In this document: piece by piece, positions 59,960 through 64,000 of the stretch
How positions within the stretch are numbered: position 1 is the first letter of the stretch
How the letters are laid out: every line of letters begins with the position of its first letter
From: Chersky-840 sp050011815
GTDB lineage: Bacteria; Actinomycetota; Acidimicrobiia; Acidimicrobiales; UBA8190
NCBI GenBank assembly: GCA_050011815.1
Contig: JBEKIJ010000020.1
Span: 1 to 64,000, forward strand
DNA length: 64,000 nucleotides
Direction of reading: 5' to 3'
Position numbers and translations under genes: made by a program
The notes under the pieces: model-generated
Told to the model about the DNA's origin: nothing
Seen by the model: only the letters and a program-made list of their open reading frames with translations
The model's database searches: none

Positions 59960-60670
59960 TCAGGCGATGGGAAGGTCCCACATGGGGAACCACCGCGACA
60001 GGTCGGGCTCTATGGGAAGGTCGTCGGCGAGCATGGACTTGAGCCGGAGCTCGAGCTCGTTGTCGCGTTGCTCGGCACCGATGGGCGCGAAGGGGTAGAA
60101 GGTTCCCTGCTTGGCCAGGTACACGATGTACAGGGGCTTGGTGATGGTGTCGGCATCGGACCCCGTTGCCACGGGCGCACCCATGTCGGTGGTCGAGGCG
60201 TCGGTCCCCTGGGCGGGACCGGGGGCGAAGCCGAAGACCGAGCACAGCAGCTGCGCGCTCCACCCCGCGTCCTGGAGCGAGGAGTGCACCATGTGGACGC
60301 GCGTGACGAGGTCGTCCACCGCGCTCGCCTCGACGATGATCCACCGGTACCCGAACTTGTCGCCCACGTGGCGCACGGTCGGCGTGGCCGGAGCACCCGG
60401 TGCGGTGGGTGCGGGGGTGCCGGAGGCGGCGGGAGTGGCCGGCGCGCCGGGGCCGTTGTCGTCAGGTGTCGTCAGGAGCTGCTCGAGCTCGGCCTGCATC
60501 TCGGCGAAGGGCTGGCCCGAGGGCGGTTTGAAGCAGACCCCGGCCCGTCCGGTGGGCAGGAGGCCGGAGGTCACCTGCAAGGTGATGGCGGCGTTGGGCA
60601 AGTTGAAGAGGGCGTCCAGGTTGGCCTGGACGGGCTTGGTCCGGCCCAGCAGGGTGTCGAAGAGACCCAT
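59960..60670 (-). CDS. PspA-associated protein PspAB
   Basis: 236 aa. MGLFDTLLGRTKPVQANLDALFNLPNA is the family N-terminus; GYRWIIVEASAVDDLVTRVHMVHSSLQDAGW and the FYPFAPIGAEQRDNELELRLKSML tail are typical. A Pro/Ala linker separates two halves. PspAB occurs with PspA and HtpX in actinobacterial envelope-stress loci; its biochemistry is not settled. Last gene of the operon, 49 nt after htpX. Confidence 0.85.
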   Translation of the reverse strand: MGLFDTLLGRTKPVQANLDALFNLPNAAITLQVTSGLLPTGRAGVCFKPPSGQPFAEMQAELEQLLTTPDDNGPGAPATPAASGTPAPTAPGAPATPTVRHVGDKFGYRWIIVEASAVDDLVTRVHMVHSSLQDAGWSAQLLCSVFGFAPGPAQGTDASTTDMGAPVATGSDADTITKPLYIVYLAKQGTFYPFAPIGAEQRDNELELRLKSMLADDLPIEPDLSRWFPMWDLPIA

Positions 60671-60719
60671 CAGGTCGCCGTCCTCGGCGAGGGCCGGGTG
60701 TCGTCGCGCACGCCGGGCC

Positions 60720-61649
60720 TCATCCCGGCTGGTTCATCTCGGCTTCGAGCTTGGCCAGTTGGTCGAGGCGCTTCTGCAGCGGCGGGTGGGTGGAGAAGAG
60801 CGTGGAGAGGCTGGTGCCCTGGGCGATGGCGGGGGTGAAGAAGAAGGCGTTGAAGTGCTCGGCCGAGCGCAGGTCACGGGTGGGGATGCGCGACATCTCG
60901 CCGCTGACCTTCACGAGCGCCGAGGCCAGCAGCGACGGTCGCCCGATCAGGATGGCGCCGGAGCGGTCGGCGGCCAGCTCGCGGTAGCGCGACAGCGCCA
61001 TGGTGAGCAGGAAGCTGATGGCGTAGATGATGGCGGAGACGACGATGACGGCCAGCTCGATCATGGCGGCCTGCCCGCCCCCGCTGTTGCGGTTGTTCCC
61101 GCCCCCGAACCCGCCGAAGATGCCGGCGTAGAGGGTGAAGCGGGTGATGAGGCCGGCGATCATTCCGAGGAAGCTCGCCAAGGTCATGATGGCCACGTCC
61201 CGGTGCGCCACGTGGGACAGCTCGTGGGCCAGGACGGCTTCGAGCTCGGGCTCGTCCAGCCGGCGCATGATGCCGCGGGTGGCACACACCACCGCGTTCG
61301 AGGGGCTGCGTCCGGTGGCAAAGGCGTTGGGCATGTCGACATCGGCTATGGCCACTCGTGGCTTGGGCATGTCGGCGAGGGCACAGAGCCGGTCGATGAT
61401 GCCGTGGAGCTCGGGCTCCTGCTCGGGGGTGACGATGTGTCCGTGCATCCCGAACAGGGCGATCTTGTCCGAGAACCAGTACTGGCAGAACAGGAACCCA
61501 CCGGCGATCACGATGATGAGGACGATGCTGTGGATGAACGCGAAGAGGATGCCGACGAAGACGGCAAAGAGCACGACCATCAGGAGTCCGGTGATGAACA
61601 TCCGGACCGTCAGGCCGCGATCGGCGGGGATACGGCGGCTGATCGCCAT
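60720..61649 (-). CDS. htpX: Membrane zinc metalloprotease HtpX (M48)
   Basis: 309 aa. Two N-terminal membrane helices (about 17-37 and 40-58), the HExxH zinc motif at 142-146 (AHELSHVAHRD), two further hydrophobic segments around 155-175 and 190-215, and the downstream ELAADRSGA with the third ligand Glu. It degrades damaged membrane proteins. Start ATG overlaps the pspA stop (ATGA), so they are coupled. Confidence 0.95.
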   Translation of the reverse strand: MAISRRIPADRGLTVRMFITGLLMVVLFAVFVGILFAFIHSIVLIIVIAGGFLFCQYWFSDKIALFGMHGHIVTPEQEPELHGIIDRLCALADMPKPRVAIADVDMPNAFATGRSPSNAVVCATRGIMRRLDEPELEAVLAHELSHVAHRDVAIMTLASFLGMIAGLITRFTLYAGIFGGFGGGNNRNSGGGQAAMIELAVIVVSAIIYAISFLLTMALSRYRELAADRSGAILIGRPSLLASALVKVSGEMSRIPTRDLRSAEHFNAFFFTPAIAQGTSLSTLFSTHPPLQKRLDQLAKLEAEMNQPG

Positions 61650-62482
61650 CAGGGATTCACCTCGGGTTGTGTCTCGGGTTGGATGGTCGGGGACGCCAAG
61701 GTCTCTGTGGGAGCGGCGGAGGGTGCGGGTGACCCCTCGCCGCCCGTCTCGGCCGCAGCGGCCGGGGGCAGGACCGGCGCGGGGGCGACGGCCAATTCGG
61801 TCTTCAGGGCGGCGAGCTCGCGTTCGACCTGGGACGAGGCACTGACCTTGTTCAGCTTGGCCTGGATGTCGTCGGTGCTCGAGCTCAGGTCGGTGAGGGC
61901 GCCGGACTCCAGGAGCTCGTCGATGGCTCCGGCGCGCGCCTGCATCTGGGAGATCTTCTCCTCGGCGCGCTGCATGGTGGCGCCGGCGTCGCTCATGGAT
62001 CCCGAGATGCCCGCCACGGCCTCGCCGATCTGGGTCTGGGCCTGAGCCGCGCTGTAGGTCGCCTTCAGGGTCTCCTTGCGGGTCCGGAACGCGGCGACCT
62101 GGGCCTGGAGGCGCTCGGAGGTCTCGACGAGCTTGTCCTGCTGGGCGGCGATCTGGGTGTGCTGGCTCTCGAGATCGGTGAGCTCCGCGGCGATGGTCGA
62201 CCGCCGGCTGAGGGCCTCACGGGCCAGGTCCTCGCGATTCTGCCCGAGGGCCATGCGGGCCTGGTCTTGGAGCTTGGTCGCCTGGGCCTGGAGCTGGTTG
62301 GCCTGGATCTCGATCCGCTTCTTGGCGGTGGCCACCTCGGCGATGCTGCGCCGCATCTTCTGGATGTTCTCGAGCTGCTTCTCGTAGGACAGGTCGAGGG
62401 TGTCCCGGGGGTCCTCGAGGCGGTCGAGCACCTTGTTGGTCTTGGCCCGGAAGATGTTCAGAAACCGCTGGAGAACGCCCAT
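61649..62482 (-). CDS. pspA: Phage shock protein A (PspA/IM30 family)
   Basis: 277 aa. A largely helical coiled-coil ESCRT-III-like protein that coats stressed membranes. MGVLQRFLNIFRAKTNKVLDRLEDPRDTLDLSYE is the family N-terminus. The coiled coil runs to about residue 210, followed by a Pro/Ala-rich tail of about 45 residues that E. coli PspA lacks. The ATG at 62482 is preferred over 62497 because the latter ATG lies inside the TATGAT -10 element. First gene of pspA-htpX-pspAB. Confidence 0.93.
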   Translation of the reverse strand: MGVLQRFLNIFRAKTNKVLDRLEDPRDTLDLSYEKQLENIQKMRRSIAEVATAKKRIEIQANQLQAQATKLQDQARMALGQNREDLAREALSRRSTIAAELTDLESQHTQIAAQQDKLVETSERLQAQVAAFRTRKETLKATYSAAQAQTQIGEAVAGISGSMSDAGATMQRAEEKISQMQARAGAIDELLESGALTDLSSSTDDIQAKLNKVSASSQVERELAALKTELAVAPAPVLPPAAAAETGGEGSPAPSAAPTETLASPTIQPETQPEVNP

Positions 62483-62492
62483 GTCATCAAAG

Positions 62493-62498
62493 ATCATA
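62493..62498 (-). promoter_or_regulatory. -10 element of the pspA operon
   Basis: TATGAT on the minus strand, the best sigma-70-like -10 in the window, ends 10 nt before ATG 62482. The in-frame ATG at 62497 is part of this hexamer and so cannot be translated from this promoter. Confidence 0.5.
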
Positions 62499-62657
62499 GG
62501 GGAGGGTCATCGCCCAGACGCCGCGCGAATCGCCTGGTGGGGGCCCGGTGCGCGGGGTCGGGATGCGGTCGGGACCGCCCCGGCGCGCCCGGGACTCTCC
62601 CGGGACGGCCCCGCCGGCCCCGCCGTCGGGACGGTCGAAGTGGCCACACCTGCGGGG

Positions 62658-62663
62658 TACCGT
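62658..62663 (+). promoter_or_regulatory. -10 element of mca
   Basis: TACCGT ends 7 nt before the ATG at 62671. A GAGGA also lies in the interval, too close to serve as a normal ribosome-binding site if the mRNA is leaderless. Confidence 0.45.
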
Positions 62664-62670
62664 GAGGACG

Positions 62671-63552
62671 ATGAGCACGCGCTTGTGTCTGCTGACCGTC
62701 CACGCCCACCCCGACGACGAGGCCTCGAAGGGGCCGGCGAGCGTGGCGCGCTACCACGCCGAGGGCATCCACACGGTGCTCGTGTGCTGTACCGGGGGCG
62801 AGGAAGGCGACATCCTCAACCCGGCCATGGACACGCCCGAGGTGCGGGCCGACATCGGCGCCATCCGGCTGCGCGAGCTCGAGACCGCCGCCGCGCTGAT
62901 CGGGTACGACGAGCTGGTCATGCTCGGCTACCGCGACTCGGGCATGAAGGACTCGCCCGCCAATTCCCGGCCCGACTGCTTCGCCCAGGCACCACTGGAC
63001 GAGGCGGTGGGCAGGCTCGTGGCCGTGATCCGACGGGTGCGCCCCCAGGTGATCGTCACCTACGAGGACGACCAGCAGGGCTATCCCCACCCCGATCACC
63101 TACGCGACCACGAGATCTCGGTGGCGGCGTTCGACGCCGCCGGTGATCCCGACGCCTTCCCCGAGGCCGGCGAGGCCTTCGCGCCCCTCAAGCTCTATTA
63201 CGTGGGATGGTCGGCGGCCCGGGTGATGGCGATGCACGAGAAGTTCGTCGAGCTGGGCCTGGAGTCTCCCTTCGACGACGCCTGGCGCGAGCGGGCCGCC
63301 AAGATGGTTCGCAACTACACCACGGCCATCGACATCTCCGACTACGCCGATGTCCGCCGGGAGGCCCTCCTGGCGCATGCCACCCAGGTCGACCCCACCT
63401 CACCGTTCTGGTTCGGGCTTCCCCCCGAGGTGGCCCGGACCATCCATCCGGTCGACGAGTACATCCTGGCTCGCAGTCTGGTGGGCCCCACGGGGGACGA
63501 TGTCACCGAGGACGACCTCTTCGCCGGTGTGCGGGACCTCGCCGCTCGGTAA
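62671..63552 (+). CDS. mca: Mycothiol S-conjugate amidase
   Basis: 293 aa LmbE/PIG-L family zinc enzyme that cleaves mycothiol S-conjugates so that toxins leave as mercapturates. HAHPDDEASKG at residues 11-21 supplies the zinc ligands and catalytic Asp; YEDDQQGYPHPDHLRDHE gives the third His. The last third (WRERAAKMVRNYTTAIDISDYADVRREALLAHATQVDPTSPFWFGLP) is specific to Mca rather than MshB. ATG 62671 is chosen from the promoter and the conserved start; longer frames upstream are unlikely. Confidence 0.93.
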   Translation: MSTRLCLLTVHAHPDDEASKGPASVARYHAEGIHTVLVCCTGGEEGDILNPAMDTPEVRADIGAIRLRELETAAALIGYDELVMLGYRDSGMKDSPANSRPDCFAQAPLDEAVGRLVAVIRRVRPQVIVTYEDDQQGYPHPDHLRDHEISVAAFDAAGDPDAFPEAGEAFAPLKLYYVGWSAARVMAMHEKFVELGLESPFDDAWRERAAKMVRNYTTAIDISDYADVRREALLAHATQVDPTSPFWFGLPPEVARTIHPVDEYILARSLVGPTGDDVTEDDLFAGVRDLAAR

Positions 63553-63628
63553 CATGCCCCGACGGTGCGGAAGGCCTGCTCCTGTGCGGTGCACCCGTAT
63601 CCGACGCCGACGACCCAGGGAGGACGAC

Positions 63629-64000
63629 ATGTCCAAGTGGCTCAGCCAGGAGTGGCTCGACGAGACGAGGAAGATGGCTGAGGGCCAGCCCGAGCGGGCC
63701 GGTGCCTCGGCTCGCATGCAGTACGTGGTCACGGGGGCCCCGGACGGGGACATCGACTACTACTGGGTCCTCGAGAACGGCAAGATCACCGAGAGCCAGC
63801 TCGGCCGACTCCCCGACGCCGAGGTGACCCTCACCACCGGCTACGCCGATGCCCTCAAGATCCAGAAGGGCGAGCTCGACGCCAACGCCGCGTTCATGCA
63901 GGGCAAGGTCAAGGTGACCGGAAACATGGCCAAGGTCATGTCGCTGCTGCCCATCACCAACTCGCCCGAGTACAAGCAGCTCCAGACCGAGATCTCCGCC
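63629..64000 (+). CDS. SCP2-type sterol/lipid-carrier domain protein, 3' truncated
   Basis: 124 codons are visible before the window ends. SRMQYVVTGAPDG-like strands, YYWVLENGKITESQLGRLPDAEVTLTTGYADALKIQKGELDANAAFMQGKVKVTGNMAKVMSLLP match the SCP2 hydrophobic-tunnel fold, in particular the DANAAFMQGKVKVTGN helix-turn. It probably binds acyl-CoA or sterol-like lipids. ATG with GGGAGGACG upstream. 76 nt after mca. Confidence 0.85.
   Translation, partial: MSKWLSQEWLDETRKMAEGQPERAGASARMQYVVTGAPDGDIDYYWVLENGKITESQLGRLPDAEVTLTTGYADALKIQKGELDANAAFMQGKVKVTGNMAKVMSLLPITNSPEYKQLQTEISA

Overview
The window is dense, high-GC bacterial chromosome. The gene families point to Actinomycetota. These include DUF2469, a SepIVA-like coiled-coil protein between coaD and DUF177, a mycothiol S-conjugate amidase, a DevR-like regulator, SigE-type ECF sigma factors and the order rpmB/fakA-recG-rsmD-coaD-...-rpmF-plsX-acpP-rnc-mutM-smc-ftsY-ffh-rpsP-khpA-rimM-trmD-rplS. 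The CoA-linked enzymes and small lineage-type proteins would suit an Acidimicrobiia-like organism, but that placement is inference. I see no insertion sequence, prophage, CRISPR array, tRNA or rRNA.

Layout: 0-1.6 kb is the end of a large exported, pilus-associated-type protein. 1.6-16 kb holds single genes and short operons: fabZ, xthA, a UvrD2-like helicase, an alpha/beta hydrolase with a membrane Mur ligase and Ddl, a PH/SHOCT protein, galK, a hydrolase with an alpha-methylacyl-CoA racemase, a stand-alone RAM domain, an MFS protein and pckG. 16-18.5 kb has thiL, an orphan DevR-like regulator and a GNAT enzyme. 18.5-38.2 kb is the conserved housekeeping block for ribosome assembly, protein targeting, chromosome structure, fatty-acid and phospholipid initiation, DNA repair and tRNA modification. 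38.2-41.9 kb is an accessory patch lying between yraN and yifB: a crotonase, a lipoprotein, an ECF sigma factor with an overlapping membrane partner, and a DinB/MDMPI-like protein. 42-44.6 kb is yifB-dprA. 44.8-50.7 kb carries a PAS-GGDEF-EAL protein, a copper type II monooxygenase-like lipoprotein and an ECF sigma factor coupled to a triple VOC protein. 50.7-56 kb is an NYN protein followed by a putative catabolic operon (flavin-dependent oxidoreductase, two SDRs, SGNH hydrolase, IclR regulator). 56-64 kb has fumC, small lineage proteins, phhB, a gene of unknown function, the pspA-htpX-pspAB stress operon, mca and the start of an SCP2-type protein.

The strongest regulatory signal is a repeated design. 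Many first genes of transcription units have a TANNNT hexamer 6-10 nt before the start codon and mostly no Shine-Dalgarno, which is what leaderless mRNAs look like. Downstream genes instead overlap by 4 nt (GTGA, ATGA, TTGA) or carry a Shine-Dalgarno. At three divergent gene pairs the two -10-like elements overlap on opposite strands, giving nearly symmetrical bidirectional promoters; one sits inside a perfect palindrome.
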